64,000 bases of DNA from Paracoccaceae bacterium (lineage in GTDB: Bacteria; Pseudomonadota; Alphaproteobacteria; Rhodobacterales; Rhodobacteraceae): positions 1 to 64,000 of the forward strand of contig JALSKC010000043.1 of assembly GCA_026989055.1 (NCBI GenBank), given 5' to 3'. Positions 35,502 through 44,181 of the stretch are shown in pieces. How positions within the stretch are numbered: position 1 is the stretch's first letter; each line of letters opens with the position of its first letter. Both the position numbers and the translations under genes were made by a program. The notes under the pieces were generated by a model. It worked only from the letters and a program-made list of their open reading frames with translations. It was not told the origin of the DNA and searched no databases.

Positions 35502-35942
35502 ATGAGTATCATCACCGAGCGTCTGGAAACGCTGTTCCGGGAACTGGACGACTGCCGCGCGCTGGCGCTGGCCGACATCTCCACCCGGACAGTGCTCTGG
35601 AAGAGCGCCCGCGGCCGCCAGCCGCAGGAACGACTGGATGCGCTCTGCCGCGCCGCACAGGAACTGTTCTGCGGGCGCACCGCCAGGGTTGCCGCCCCGG
35701 TGCTTGCCGGCACGCCGCCCGAAGATGCGCAGCGCACGGGGGATGCATCGCATCAGGCGGCACCGAGCCCGGCCGGGCACCCGCAGCCGCAGCGGGCGGT
35801 GCTCACCGGCACGAGCGAACAGTGCCTGCTGCTGCGCACCCCCGATACGCCACAGGAAGTCCTGATCGCGATCTGCGACATCGCCGCCGACAGCGAGCAG
35901 CTTCTGGCCCGGATGGCCAGGACGCTGGAGGCGCTTTCATGA
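35502..35942 (+). CDS. Small protein, possibly roadblock/LC7-like
   Basis: A 146-residue protein. The first 60 residues (ITERLETLFRELDDCRALALADISTRTVLWKSA) and the last 45 (QCLLLRTPDTPQEVLIAICD...LLARMARTLEAL) have the helix-strand-strand pattern of roadblock/LC7 domains, which bind small GTPases. The middle 40 residues are polar and disordered-looking. The resemblance is by eye only. It follows three GTPase genes, where such a regulator would make sense. The 206-nt gap before it (35296-35501) shows no gene or clear promoter. ATG at 35502 has a weak AGGCGG site. Confidence 0.6.
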   Translation: MSIITERLETLFRELDDCRALALADISTRTVLWKSARGRQPQERLDALCRAAQELFCGRTARVAAPVLAGTPPEDAQRTGDASHQAAPSPAGHPQPQRAVLTGTSEQCLLLRTPDTPQEVLIAICDIAADSEQLLARMARTLEALS

Positions 35943-35970
35943 ATCCCCCAGGCCGATTCGGGAGGGCCCG

Positions 35971-36810
35971 ATGTCCCCGCCGGTAAGCGACGAAGAGCGC
36001 CTTTTCGCCCAGCTGCGGAAGCTGGCCGGCCCGCCCGAGTCGCGCGCGCGGGCCGGCCGTCGGCTGGAGATTTCCGCCCCCGGCGGAGCGCTGCGGGCGG
36101 TGCTGCGCGAAATCGACGAGACCGTGCTCCCGCGCGAGCTTGATTTCGTCACCGACCGGGGCCGCCGGTTTCGCCTCGAAGTCGCCAACCGGCGCCTGTT
36201 CCGCCTGCGCGAGATGGCGCCGCCTGCCCTCGCGGCGGCGGCGGAGGAGGTTCTGGAGCGCCCCCTGTCCGCTGCCGAACCGGCGCTGCTCGAGGCGCTG
36301 GGCCGGGCGCTGGAGGCGGCTCTTGCGGACGCCGAGTCGCTGTTCGTCGCCGCCAGTCGCGATTCCGGCTCCCTGCCCGCAGGCGTTGCCGGCTGCGCGA
36401 GCGAGACTCTGGCCGCCGTCTGGGGGATATCGCTTGCGACGCCGGCTCCGGGGATCGACAGCGATCTGATCGACCGCTTCGTGGAAAGCTGTGCACCGAT
36501 GGCCAGCGGCACGGTGGTGATCGACCGGCTCGGCGTGGCGCAGAAGATCGGCCGGGCCGAGGCGCTGGACGAGCTGGAAAGGCTGGCCTGCGCAGAACCC
36601 GACTTTCTCCGCCGACGGCTGGACGGCTGCTTTCCCGCCGCCCGACGCCCGGCGTATCTGAGCGCGCTCGATGCCGGGCCGGGCGGCGAGACGCTCTTCT
36701 ATGGTGCCGGGGCCGGGGTGCAGATGTTCATGAGCGTGCCGACAGAACGGCGCGCCGAGATCCTGGCCACCTGGAAGCGCCTTGCCGGCAGCGGATTCGG
36801 GAATCGCTGA
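35971..36810 (+). CDS. Conserved-looking protein of unknown function ending the cluster
   Basis: A 279-residue soluble protein I do not recognise. It is rich in Arg, Glu, Ala and Leu, has no membrane span or signal peptide, and shows no known catalytic motif. Residues 40-75 (LREIDETVLPRELDFVTDRGRRFRLEVANRRLFRL) look like a small beta-rich domain. The C-terminus (GAGAGVQMFMSVPTERRAEIL) resembles a second alpha/beta unit. ATG at 35971 follows GGGAGG, 28 nt after the preceding gene. Codon use matches its neighbours. Its place at the end of the kinase-GTPase operon suggests a role there. Confidence 0.7.
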   Translation: MSPPVSDEERLFAQLRKLAGPPESRARAGRRLEISAPGGALRAVLREIDETVLPRELDFVTDRGRRFRLEVANRRLFRLREMAPPALAAAAEEVLERPLSAAEPALLEALGRALEAALADAESLFVAASRDSGSLPAGVAGCASETLAAVWGISLATPAPGIDSDLIDRFVESCAPMASGTVVIDRLGVAQKIGRAEALDELERLACAEPDFLRRRLDGCFPAARRPAYLSALDAGPGGETLFYGAGAGVQMFMSVPTERRAEILATWKRLAGSGFGNR

Positions 36811-36868
36811 ACCGCCGCCGCGCGATGGGATGCGCGCTTTCGGCCGGGCGCCTTCCGACGGAGCAAGC

Positions 36869-36954
36869 TGGTGCCCGAGGAGAGACTCGAACTCTCACGC
36901 CCCTGCGGGCGGGGGATTTTGAATCCCCTGCGTCTACCATTCCGCCACTCGGGC
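36869..36954 (-). tRNA. tRNA-Leu, anticodon CAA
   Basis: Read on the minus strand, a class II tRNA with acceptor GCCCGAG/CTCGGGC, D-arm GTGGCGGAATGGTAGACGC, anticodon loop TTCAAAA with CAA at 36921-36919, a long variable arm, the T-arm GTTCGAG and an encoded CCA end (36869-36871). All parts typical of bacterial tRNA-Leu are present. It stands alone between the GTPase cluster and the YqaA-like gene. Confidence 0.96.
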
Positions 36955-37153
36955 CTGCTGTTCCGGGTCTAGCCGCGCAGCCGCCCGGGGTCCAGCCCTA
37001 AGCGCCCTCCCCGCACCCTGCCGGTCGCCTGAAGGCGGAACACCGCCCCCGCCAGCGCACCATCCGGGCCCTGCCCGCGCCGGCGTGCGGGTTTCCCGAA
37101 TGCCTTGACCTGCGCGTTCCGTCATGCGCAAAAACCGCGGGAAAGGCAGGGAT

Positions 37154-37732
37154 ATGATCAGGCGCCTCTACGACTGGACGATCGCACTGGCCGAGCACCC
37201 GCGGGCGCTCTGGGCGCTGGCGCTTGTCGCCTTTCTGGAAAGCTCGGTCTTCCCGATCCCGCCCGACCTGCTGATGATCCCGATGATCATCGCCGCGCCG
37301 CATCGCGCCTTCCTGATCGCCGGGGTCGCGGTTCTGTCTTCGGTGGCAGGCGGGCTTCTGGGCTATTACATCGGCTGGGGCCTGTTCGAGAGCATCGGCC
37401 GCCCGGTGCTGGAATTCTACGGCAAGGCCGATTCCTTTGCCGCCTTTGCCGAGCGCTACAACCGGTTCGGCCCCTGGGCGGTGCTGATCGCCGGGGTGAC
37501 ACCCTTCCCCTACAAGGTGATCACGATCCTGTCCGGCTCTACCGGGCTGTCACTGCCGGTGTTCATCGTCGCCTCGATCATTGCCCGCGGGGCGCGCTTC
37601 TTCCTGATTGCCGCGCTGCTGTGGCAGTTCGGCGCCCCGATCCGCGATTTCATCGAACGCAGATTGGGCTTGATGTTCACGCTGTTCGTGGTGCTACTTG
37701 TCGGCGGATTCTACGTGGTGAAATACCTGTGA
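37154..37732 (+). CDS. YqaA/DedA-like inner-membrane protein (SNARE-associated domain)
   Basis: A 192-residue polytopic protein with the VTT/DedA-type core: FLESSVFPIPPDLLMIPM (residues 29-46), GYYIGWGLFESIGRPVLEFYG and FPYKVITILSGSTGLSLPVFI. Members of this group are implicated in lipid or flippase-like transport and membrane homeostasis. The substrate here is unknown. ATG at 37154 has AGGCAGGG just upstream. A start 30 nt earlier lacks that advantage. It overlaps dsbB by GTGA, so the two are co-translated, perhaps linking membrane and disulfide homeostasis. Confidence 0.85.
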   Translation: MIRRLYDWTIALAEHPRALWALALVAFLESSVFPIPPDLLMIPMIIAAPHRAFLIAGVAVLSSVAGGLLGYYIGWGLFESIGRPVLEFYGKADSFAAFAERYNRFGPWAVLIAGVTPFPYKVITILSGSTGLSLPVFIVASIIARGARFFLIAALLWQFGAPIRDFIERRLGLMFTLFVVLLVGGFYVVKYL

Positions 37733-38196
37733 CACACAAGCAGCTCATCCTTCTGGCCGCCGGAGGCTCGGCGGCGCTCCTGCTCGGGGCCTGGGGGTTC
37801 CAGGCGATGGGCTATGCGCCCTGCAAGCTGTGTCTCTGGCAGCGCTGGCCGCATGGCGCGGCGGTGATGCTCGGGGCGGTCGCGCTGGCCCTTCCGCTGG
37901 CCTTTCTGCCGCTGCTGGGGGCGCTGGCGGCGGCCACGAGCGGGGCGATCGGCGCCTATCACAGCGGGGTCGAACGCGGCTGGTGGCCGGGGCCCGACAG
38001 TTGCAGCGGCGGCCCCGTCGGCGATCTGACCCCCGAGCAGCTGATGGAACGGATCATGGCCGCACCGCTGGTGCGCTGCGACGAAATCGCCTGGCAGTTC
38101 CTGGGCCTGTCCATGGCCAGCTGGAACGCGCTCCTGTCCTTCGCGCTGGCGCTTCTCTGGCTGGGGGCCTGGCGGCGCGCCGCGGCCGCCGGCTAG
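37729..38196 (+). CDS. dsbB: Disulfide bond formation protein B
   Basis: A 155-residue four-span membrane protein that reoxidises DsbA and passes electrons to quinone. Both cysteine pairs are present: Cys32 and Cys35 in APCKLCLWQRWPH, and Cys92 and Cys117 in the second periplasmic loop. The motif after the first pair, WQRWPH, is typical of alphaproteobacterial DsbB. GTG start at 37729 overlaps the upstream stop. Its TAG stop shares the palindrome CTAG with the stop of the convergent P1 peptidase gene. No dsbA is seen in the window. Confidence 0.92.
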   Translation: MTHKQLILLAAGGSAALLLGAWGFQAMGYAPCKLCLWQRWPHGAAVMLGAVALALPLAFLPLLGALAAATSGAIGAYHSGVERGWWPGPDSCSGGPVGDLTPEQLMERIMAAPLVRCDEIAWQFLGLSMASWNALLSFALALLWLGAWRRAAAAG

Positions 38197-39197
38197 CGGC
38201 CCCATTTCGCCTGCCAGCAGGGCAGGCCATCTCCCTCGGCCTCCCGAGCCAGGAAAACCCCCCGCGCCACCGCCCGCGACAGGCAGCAGGCCGCAGCATG
38301 CCCGAGGCGTACCGGATCGAGCGCCGGATCTTCCATCTCCCGCCGCCCGGTGGAGACGGCGAAGACGAGATCGCCGTCATAGGGGGTATGCGAGGGCACC
38401 AGCGCGCGCGCCAGCCCGTCCTGAGCGGCCACCGCCATCCGCCTGGCCTCGGCCTTGCTCAGGCGGATGTCCGTGGCCACGATCGCAATGGTGGTGCTGG
38501 CGCCGGGTTTCATGCCCCGCAGCCTGTCCACGGCCAGATTTTCCAGCGGATCGCAGGCGATGACTGCCCCGAGGCCGCCGAATTCGGCGCCGATCTCCCA
38601 GGGCGCGGCCCAGAACTGCGGCTGGCCGTGCGGCGTCGGGCTTCCCAGGGCGTTGACGGCCACCAGCGCCCCGACGCAGGCCCCGCCGTCAAGCACGATC
38701 GAGGCCGAGCCCAGCCCGCCCTTCAGCTCCGCCGTGGTGGCCCCGGTTCCGGCACCGGCGGTTCCGAGGGCGAATTCTTCCGCAGCCGCCTCCAGTGCGC
38801 GGCGCCCCAGCGCCGGATAGGGGTTCTCCCGCCAGCTCTTGTCCCCGCCGTTCAGCAGGTCGAACAGGATCGCCGCCGGCACGATCGGCACCCTCATGCC
38901 CCCGACGTCGAAGCCGCGCCCGGCCGCGCGCAGCCCCTCGACCACGCCCGCGGCCGCTTCCAGCCCGAAGGCCGAGCCCCCCGAAAGCACCAGCGCATCC
39001 ACCCCCTGAACCATCTTGTCGGGCGCCAGCAGGTCGGTTTCCCGCGTCCCCGGCGCGCCGCCCATCACATCGACAGCACAGACAAAGGGCGCATCGCCCA
39101 CAACCACCGTGCAGCCGCTTTTCAGGCGCGCCTCCTCGGCGTTACCGACCCGCAGCCCATCCACATCGGTGATCAGATTACGCGGTCCCACCTTCAT
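38193..39197 (-). CDS. P1 (DmpA/S58) family peptidase
   Basis: A 334-residue N-terminal-nucleophile-type aminopeptidase/esterase. The self-cleavage and catalytic region GAGTGATTAELKGGLGSAS lies at about 148-166, where DmpA-type enzymes cut themselves to expose the nucleophile. TDVDGLRVGNA and LSGGSAFGLEAA are further family landmarks. It may trim short peptides or D-/beta-amino acid peptides. ATG 39197 has AAGGAGGG six bases upstream. It is the last gene of the minus-strand peptide catabolic block, 84 nt after the SDR gene with a repeat element between. Confidence 0.9.
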   Translation of the reverse strand: MKVGPRNLITDVDGLRVGNAEEARLKSGCTVVVGDAPFVCAVDVMGGAPGTRETDLLAPDKMVQGVDALVLSGGSAFGLEAAAGVVEGLRAAGRGFDVGGMRVPIVPAAILFDLLNGGDKSWRENPYPALGRRALEAAAEEFALGTAGAGTGATTAELKGGLGSASIVLDGGACVGALVAVNALGSPTPHGQPQFWAAPWEIGAEFGGLGAVIACDPLENLAVDRLRGMKPGASTTIAIVATDIRLSKAEARRMAVAAQDGLARALVPSHTPYDGDLVFAVSTGRREMEDPALDPVRLGHAAACCLSRAVARGVFLAREAEGDGLPCWQAKWGR

Positions 39198-39206
39198 CGC
39201 CACCCT

Positions 39207-39259
39207 CCTTCATCTTGCCCCAAATACTCCGCGGGGGTCCGGGGGTGCGAAACCCCCGG
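39207..39259 (-). repeat. Intercistronic repeat element, copy 1 (hairpin plus 24-nt conserved tail)
   Basis: Between the SDR and P1 peptidase genes. On the minus strand a 7-bp GC hairpin (39259-39239, loop TTTCGCA) is followed by a 24-nt sequence (39230-39207) containing GAGTATTTGGGGCAAG. The same 24 nt recur exactly at 40110-40133 in the next intercistronic gap upstream. The arrangement hairpin, tail, then ribosome site suggests a mobile or processed intercistronic element. Confidence 0.8.
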
Positions 39260-39280
39260 CCCCGGCCCGGGAAAACAGCG

Positions 39281-40030
39281 TCAGATGCAGCGCCCGCCGT
39301 CCACCTCCAGCGCCACCCCGGTGATCATGCTCGCCTCGTCCGAACACAGGAAGGCGGCCGCGTTGCCCATGTCCTCGGGGGTCGAGAACCGCCCCAGCGG
39401 GATCGTCGCCAGGAACTTCGCCCGCACCTCGGGCGTATCCTCGCCGCCCATGAAGCTTTTCAGCAGCGGCGTCTCGCCGGCTACCGGGTTGATCGCGTTG
39501 ACCCGAACGCCTTTGGGCGCAAGCTCCACCGCCATCGCCCGGGTCGCGGTAATCATCCAGCCCTTCGAGGCATTGTACCAGTTCAGCCGCGGCCGCGGGC
39601 TGACCCCTGCCGTGGATGCCACGTTCAGGATCGCCCCCGCCCCGTTGGCCTTCATGTGCGGCACGATGGCGCGCGCGCTCAGATAGACCGACTTCACGTT
39701 CACCGCCCAGACCCGGTCGAAATCCGCTTCGCTCACCTCCTCCAGAGGCGCCGGCAGATGGGTCACCCCGGCATTGTTCACCAGGATGTCCAGCCGCCCG
39801 AAGGCCGCAAACGCCGCCTCGGCCATCGCCGCAACCGACGCGCCATCCGACACGTCCACCGCCTGCGCCAGCGCCGCCTCTCCCAGTTCCGAGGCCAGAG
39901 CGGCCGCGCCCTCGGCATTGATATCGGCGACCATCACCCGCGCGCCCTCGGCCGCGAACCTGCGCGCGATGCCTGCGCCAAAGCCCGAAGCCGCCCCGGT
40001 CACGATCGCCGTCTTTCCTGCCAGTCTCAT
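39281..40030 (-). CDS. SDR-family oxidoreductase
   Basis: A 249-residue classical short-chain dehydrogenase. Cofactor motif TGAASGFG (11-18), NNAG (85-88), catalytic Ser139, Tyr152 and Lys156 (WYNASKG) are all in place. Asp at position 36 (VADIN) favours NAD over NADP. The substrate is unknown. Proximity to aldehyde dehydrogenase suggests a two-step alcohol to acid oxidation. The ATG at 40030 has AAGGAAGG upstream. Repeat elements lie on both sides of the gene. Confidence 0.9.
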   Translation of the reverse strand: MRLAGKTAIVTGAASGFGAGIARRFAAEGARVMVADINAEGAAALASELGEAALAQAVDVSDGASVAAMAEAAFAAFGRLDILVNNAGVTHLPAPLEEVSEADFDRVWAVNVKSVYLSARAIVPHMKANGAGAILNVASTAGVSPRPRLNWYNASKGWMITATRAMAVELAPKGVRVNAINPVAGETPLLKSFMGGEDTPEVRAKFLATIPLGRFSTPEDMGNAAAFLCSDEASMITGVALEVDGGRCI

Positions 40031-40109
40031 CTCTGTGCCTTCCTTTCCCGTTTCGGCCCGCCCGGGGAACCGGATCGCCAGCCCGCCCCGACACATCCGG
40101 GCCTGCGGG

Positions 40110-40133
40110 CCTTCATCTTGCCCCAAATACTCC
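40110..40133 (-). repeat. Intercistronic repeat element, copy 2
   Basis: An exact copy of the 24-nt tail at 39207-39230, in the gap between aldehyde dehydrogenase and SDR genes. As in copy 1, a GC-rich potential hairpin (about 40140-40178) precedes it in the direction of transcription. Confidence 0.8.
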
Positions 40134-40189
40134 CGCCGGAGGCGCGGCGGCGCGGGCAAGCGCCCGCGGCGCAACCACCCGACATGCCC

Positions 40190-41659
40190 CTAGCCATGGC
40201 GCGCCGCCACCGTCTTCAGCCGGGTAAAGCCGTAAAGCGCCTCGAACCCCTTTTCGCGCCCGTGGCCCGACTTGCCGACCCCGCCGAAGGGCAGTTCCAC
40301 CCCGCCGCCTGCGCCGTAGTTGTTGACGAACACCTGTCCGGCACGCAGCCGCCTGGCCAGCCGCATCTGCCGGGCGCCATCGCGCGACCAGACCGAGGCC
40401 ACCAGCCCGTAGTCGGTGCCGTTGGCGATCGCCACCGCCTCCTCCTCGTCATCGAAGGGCATCACCACCTGAACCGGGCCGAAGATCTCGTCACGGGCCA
40501 GCACATGGCCCGGCGCGACCCGGGCAAACAGCACCGGCGCCACGTAATGCCCGCCCTCGGGCGCTTCCGCCACCATCTGCGCCTCGGCCGCGCGTTCAAG
40601 ATCGGCCCCCTGTTTCAGAAACCCCTCGACGATCCGCTTCTGGCGCGCCGAGATCAGCGGCCCCACGTCCAGATCCGCCAGCGCCGGGCCGACCCGCAAC
40701 TCGCGGTATCGCGCGGCCATGCGGTCCAGCACCTGCGCATACACGCCCCGCTGCACCAGAATGCGCGAACTTGCCGAACAGGTCTGCCCGGCGTTCTGCA
40801 CCCCGGCATTCACCAGGAACGGCAGCGCCGCGTCGATGTCGGCATCGTCAAAGACAAGCTGCGGCGACTTGCCGCCGAGCTCCAGCGTCACCGGCACGAT
40901 GTTCTTCGCCGCCGCCGCCTGGATCAGGCTGCCCACCCCGACCGAGCCGGTGAAGGAAATGTGTTCCACCCCCGGATGCGCCGCCAGCGCCGCCCCGGCC
41001 TCCTCCCCCAGTCCCGGCACCACGTTCAGCGCGCCCGCCGGCAGGCCCGCCTTCAGCGCCAGATCGGCGAATGCCAGCGCCGTCAGGCAGGCTTCCTCGG
41101 CCGGTTTCAGCACGCAGGCATTGCCCGCGGCCAGCGCCGCGCCCACCGAACGCCCGATGATCTGCATCGGGTAGTTCCAGGGCACGATATGGGCCGTCAC
41201 CCCGTGCGGCTCGCGCAGGGTGTAGACGGTGTAGCCGTCGAGATAGGGGATGGTTTCGCCCGTCAGCTTGTCGGCGGCGCCGGCGTAGAACTCCAGGTAG
41301 CGCGCCAGAGCCTGCGCATCGGCACGCGCCTGTTTCAAGGGCTTGCCCACATCGGTCGCCTCCAGCCGGGCCAGCACCTCGGCGTTTTCGAGCACCAGCG
41401 CCCCGAGGCGCGCCAGCACCCGGCCGCGCTCGGCCGCCGTGGCCCGGCCCCAGTCGCCGGCCATCGCCGCACCTGCCGCAACCACTGCCGCATCCACATC
41501 CGCCTGCTGGCAACGGGCGATCTGCGCGATGGTCTCACCGCTTGACGGGTCTTCCAGCGGCAGGGTCTCTCCCGAGAGCGGATCCTGCCATCTGCCGCCA
41601 ATGAAACATTGCGAAGGGGTGAACCAGAGGTCGTCAGCAAGGGTCATGTCGGTTTCCAT
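40190..41659 (-). CDS. NAD(P)-dependent aldehyde dehydrogenase (betaine aldehyde dehydrogenase-like)
   Basis: A 489-residue ALDH-superfamily enzyme. The oxyanion Asn162 (PWNYP), general base Glu260 (ELGGKSP), nucleophile Cys294 (GQTCSASSRI) and the cofactor segment FTGSVGVG are present, so it should be active. Overall pattern is closest to betaine/aminoaldehyde dehydrogenases, but the substrate cannot be set. Start ATG 41659 has GGAG five bases upstream. ATG 41647 is an alternative. It lies 111 nt downstream of the fused ABC ATPase gene, with a large stem-loop between them. Confidence 0.9.
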   Translation of the reverse strand: METDMTLADDLWFTPSQCFIGGRWQDPLSGETLPLEDPSSGETIAQIARCQQADVDAAVVAAGAAMAGDWGRATAAERGRVLARLGALVLENAEVLARLEATDVGKPLKQARADAQALARYLEFYAGAADKLTGETIPYLDGYTVYTLREPHGVTAHIVPWNYPMQIIGRSVGAALAAGNACVLKPAEEACLTALAFADLALKAGLPAGALNVVPGLGEEAGAALAAHPGVEHISFTGSVGVGSLIQAAAAKNIVPVTLELGGKSPQLVFDDADIDAALPFLVNAGVQNAGQTCSASSRILVQRGVYAQVLDRMAARYRELRVGPALADLDVGPLISARQKRIVEGFLKQGADLERAAEAQMVAEAPEGGHYVAPVLFARVAPGHVLARDEIFGPVQVVMPFDDEEEAVAIANGTDYGLVASVWSRDGARQMRLARRLRAGQVFVNNYGAGGGVELPFGGVGKSGHGREKGFEALYGFTRLKTVAARHG

Positions 41660-41676
41660 TCCTTCTCCACAGAGGA

Positions 41677-41753
41677 CAGCGCCCGACCCGAGGGTGGGCG
41701 AGAAGCGCCCGCCCTGTGGGGCGGGTCGGGCGCTGCCCGGCGTATCGCCGGGC
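41677..41753 (-). repeat. Structured REP-like element between ABC ATPase and aldehyde dehydrogenase genes
   Basis: A 14-bp perfect stem (41677-41690 with 41722-41735) encloses a 31-nt loop that itself can pair. It abuts a second 8-bp hairpin (41735-41742 with 41746-41753, loop TAT). The sequence GCCCGGCG-N3-CGCCGGGCAGCGCCCG, read on the minus strand, recurs in the opposite orientation at 45197-45224. It may stabilise mRNA or attenuate readthrough. Confidence 0.75.
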
Positions 41754-41770
41754 GATGTTTCCGTGCGATG

Positions 41771-43357
41771 TCATCGCGCCGCCACCGGCGGCAGCTTCGG
41801 CGCCGCCGCGATCAGGGTTTTCGTATAGTCGTGCCGCGGGTTTTCGAACACCTCGTCGGTCGCACCGCGCTCGACGATCCGGCCCGCCTGCATCACCAGC
41901 ACCCGGTCGGTGATCGCGCGCACCACGCTCAGGTCGTGGCTGATGAACAGGTAGGTCAGCGCGAACTGCCGCTGAAGCTCGGCCAGCAGATCGAGGATCT
42001 GCGCCCGGATCGAGACATCGAGCGCCGAAACCGCCTCGTCCAGGATGACCAGCTCTGGCCGCAGGATCAGCGCGCGGGCAATGGCGATGCGTTGCCGCTG
42101 GCCGCCGGAAAACTCGTGGATGTATTTCTCCATGTCGGCCGGGGTCAGGCCGACGCTTTCCAGCGTCGCCGCCACCTGTTCACGCCAGTCGGGCGGGCGT
42201 GCGCCCAGCAGGTGGAAGGGCTCGGCCACCAGACGGGCCACCTTCCAGCGCGGGTTGAAACTGCCGTAAGGATCCTGGAACACCACCTGCATCCTGCGCC
42301 GCACGGCCAGGTTGATGCGCGGGCCGGAAGACACCGGTTCCCCGTCGATCAGTATTTCGCCCTCCTGCACCTCTTCCAGCCCCAGGATGGCGCGGGTCAG
42401 CGTGGACTTGCCGCAGCCCGATTCGCCCACCAGCCCGAGGCTCTCGCCGCGGCGAATTTCAAACGAAACATTATCCACCGCGCGGAACCGGCGCGCCGCC
42501 GCGAACGGCCCCGCGCGCCCCAGCGAATAGTCGCGGCTGACGCCCTTCACCTCAAGCAGGGGGCGGTCCTCGGCCTGCGCCGCGCGTTCGGGAACATGCG
42601 AGGATGCCGCGAACAGCGCCCGCGTGTAGGGCTGGCGCATGCGCGCGAAAAACCCCTGCCCGGCCCCGCGCTCGACCACCTCGCCCCCCTTCATGATCAC
42701 CATTTCGTCGGCCATGTCGGCGACCACCCCCAGGTCGTGGGTGATCAGCAAAAGCCCCATGCCGTCCTCGGCCACCAGCCGCCTGAGCAGGCGCAATATC
42801 TGGGCCTGGGTGGTCACGTCCAATGCCGTGGTGGGCTCGTCGGCGATCAGCAGTTTCGGGCGCAAGGCAATGGCCATGGCGATCACCACCCGCTGGCGCT
42901 GACCGCCGGACAATTCATGCGGATAGCGCGACAGCGGGAAGCGCTCGGCCGGAAGGCCGACGCGCGCCAGCACCTCGCGCGCGCGCGCCATTGCCTCGCG
43001 CCGGCTGCCGGCCCCGTGGACCAGCACGGTTTCGGCCACCTGCGCGCCGATGGTCCTGACCGGGTTCAGCGCGCTCATCGGTTCCTGAAACACCATGCCG
43101 ATCCGGGCGCCGCGCAGGGTGCACATCTCGGCCTCGGTGGCGCCCAGCAGGTCGCGACCTTCGAACAGCACCCGCCCCGTGGCCCGCGCGCCCCCGGGCA
43201 GCAGCCCCATCACCGAAAAGGCGGTCATCGACTTGCCGGATCCGCTTTCGCCGATCACGCCCACGATCTGCCCGGCCTCCAGCGAAAACGACACATCGCG
43301 CAGGATCGGCGCGCCGTGGATCGCCAGGGAAAGGTTCTCGACCTCGAGCAGGCTCAT
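41771..43357 (-). CDS. Dipeptide/oligopeptide-type ABC transporter, fused DppD-DppF ATPases
   Basis: A 528-residue protein with two complete ABC ATPase modules. The first has [27 protein letters not shown] and [12 protein letters not shown]. The second has [28 protein letters not shown] and [12 protein letters not shown], where DEA replaces the usual DEP. The oligo_HPY-type extension after the first module (RQPYTRALF) is the peptide-transporter signature. The fused form is common in alphaproteobacteria. It overlaps the dppC-like permease by ATGA. The substrate may be peptides, but related systems also take up glutathione, opines or nickel. Confidence 0.92.
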   Translation of the reverse strand: MSLLEVENLSLAIHGAPILRDVSFSLEAGQIVGVIGESGSGKSMTAFSVMGLLPGGARATGRVLFEGRDLLGATEAEMCTLRGARIGMVFQEPMSALNPVRTIGAQVAETVLVHGAGSRREAMARAREVLARVGLPAERFPLSRYPHELSGGQRQRVVIAMAIALRPKLLIADEPTTALDVTTQAQILRLLRRLVAEDGMGLLLITHDLGVVADMADEMVIMKGGEVVERGAGQGFFARMRQPYTRALFAASSHVPERAAQAEDRPLLEVKGVSRDYSLGRAGPFAAARRFRAVDNVSFEIRRGESLGLVGESGCGKSTLTRAILGLEEVQEGEILIDGEPVSSGPRINLAVRRRMQVVFQDPYGSFNPRWKVARLVAEPFHLLGARPPDWREQVAATLESVGLTPADMEKYIHEFSGGQRQRIAIARALILRPELVILDEAVSALDVSIRAQILDLLAELQRQFALTYLFISHDLSVVRAITDRVLVMQAGRIVERGATDEVFENPRHDYTKTLIAAAPKLPPVAAR

Positions 43358-44181
43358 GCGCGCACCCTGCGCAGCCGCGGGTCCAGCAGGTCGCGCAAGC
43401 CGTCGCCCATCAGGTTCAGCCCCAGCACCGTGAACACGATCGCCAGCCCCGGGAAGATGGCGATATGGGGCGCGAGGCTGATCAGGGTTTGCGCATCCGC
43501 CAGCATCCGGCCCCAGCTGGGTGTGGGCGGCTGCGCCCCGAGCCCGACATAGGACAGCCCCGCCTCGGCCAGGATGCCGAGCGAAAACTGGATCGTCCCC
43601 TGCACGATCAGGAGATTGGCGATGTTGGGCAGGATGTGCTCGATGCTGATGCGCGCCGCCCCCTTGCCCGCCACCCGCGCCGAGAGGATGTAGTCGCGCT
43701 TCCACAGCGACAGCGCCCCGCCGCGGGTGATGCGCGCGAATACCGGCACGTTGAAGATGCCGATGGCGATGATCGCGTTCAGCGCGCCAGCGCCGAACAC
43801 GGCGGTGATCATGATCGCGATCAGGAGAGCCGGGAAGGCGAATACCAGGTCGTTTGCGCGCATGATCGCCTCGTCCAGCAGGCTGCCCGACCGCGCCGCC
43901 GCCGCCAGCCCCAGCGGCACGCCCAGCGCCATGCCGATGCCCACCGCCACCAGCGCCACTGCGATGGATGTGCGCGCGCCCACCATGATCATCGAAAATA
44001 TGTCGCGCCCGAAATGGTCGGTGCCGAACCAGTGCGCAGCACCCGGCGGCTTCAGCTTGTCGGAAATGGCCATCTGGGTCACGTCGAACGGCGTCCAGAA
44101 AAAGGAGATGAGCGCCGCACCGGCGAAGAGCGCCGTCAGCGCCGCGCCCAGCCACAGGCTGCGGGGAATGCGCGCGTTCAC
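43354..44181 (-). CDS. Dipeptide-type ABC transporter permease, DppC-like
   Basis: A 275-residue permease with five to six spans. It has the N-terminal DppC segment GAAHWFGTDHFGRDIFSMIMVGARTS (about residues 49-74) and the coupling motif EAGLSYVGLGAQPPTPSWG near 215-233. GTG start overlaps the dppB-like stop (GTGA), and its stop overlaps the ATPase gene by four bases. The permease-permease-ATPase block is therefore translationally coupled. Confidence 0.92.
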   Translation of the reverse strand: MNARIPRSLWLGAALTALFAGAALISFFWTPFDVTQMAISDKLKPPGAAHWFGTDHFGRDIFSMIMVGARTSIAVALVAVGIGMALGVPLGLAAAARSGSLLDEAIMRANDLVFAFPALLIAIMITAVFGAGALNAIIAIGIFNVPVFARITRGGALSLWKRDYILSARVAGKGAARISIEHILPNIANLLIVQGTIQFSLGILAEAGLSYVGLGAQPPTPSWGRMLADAQTLISLAPHIAIFPGLAIVFTVLGLNLMGDGLRDLLDPRLRRVRA

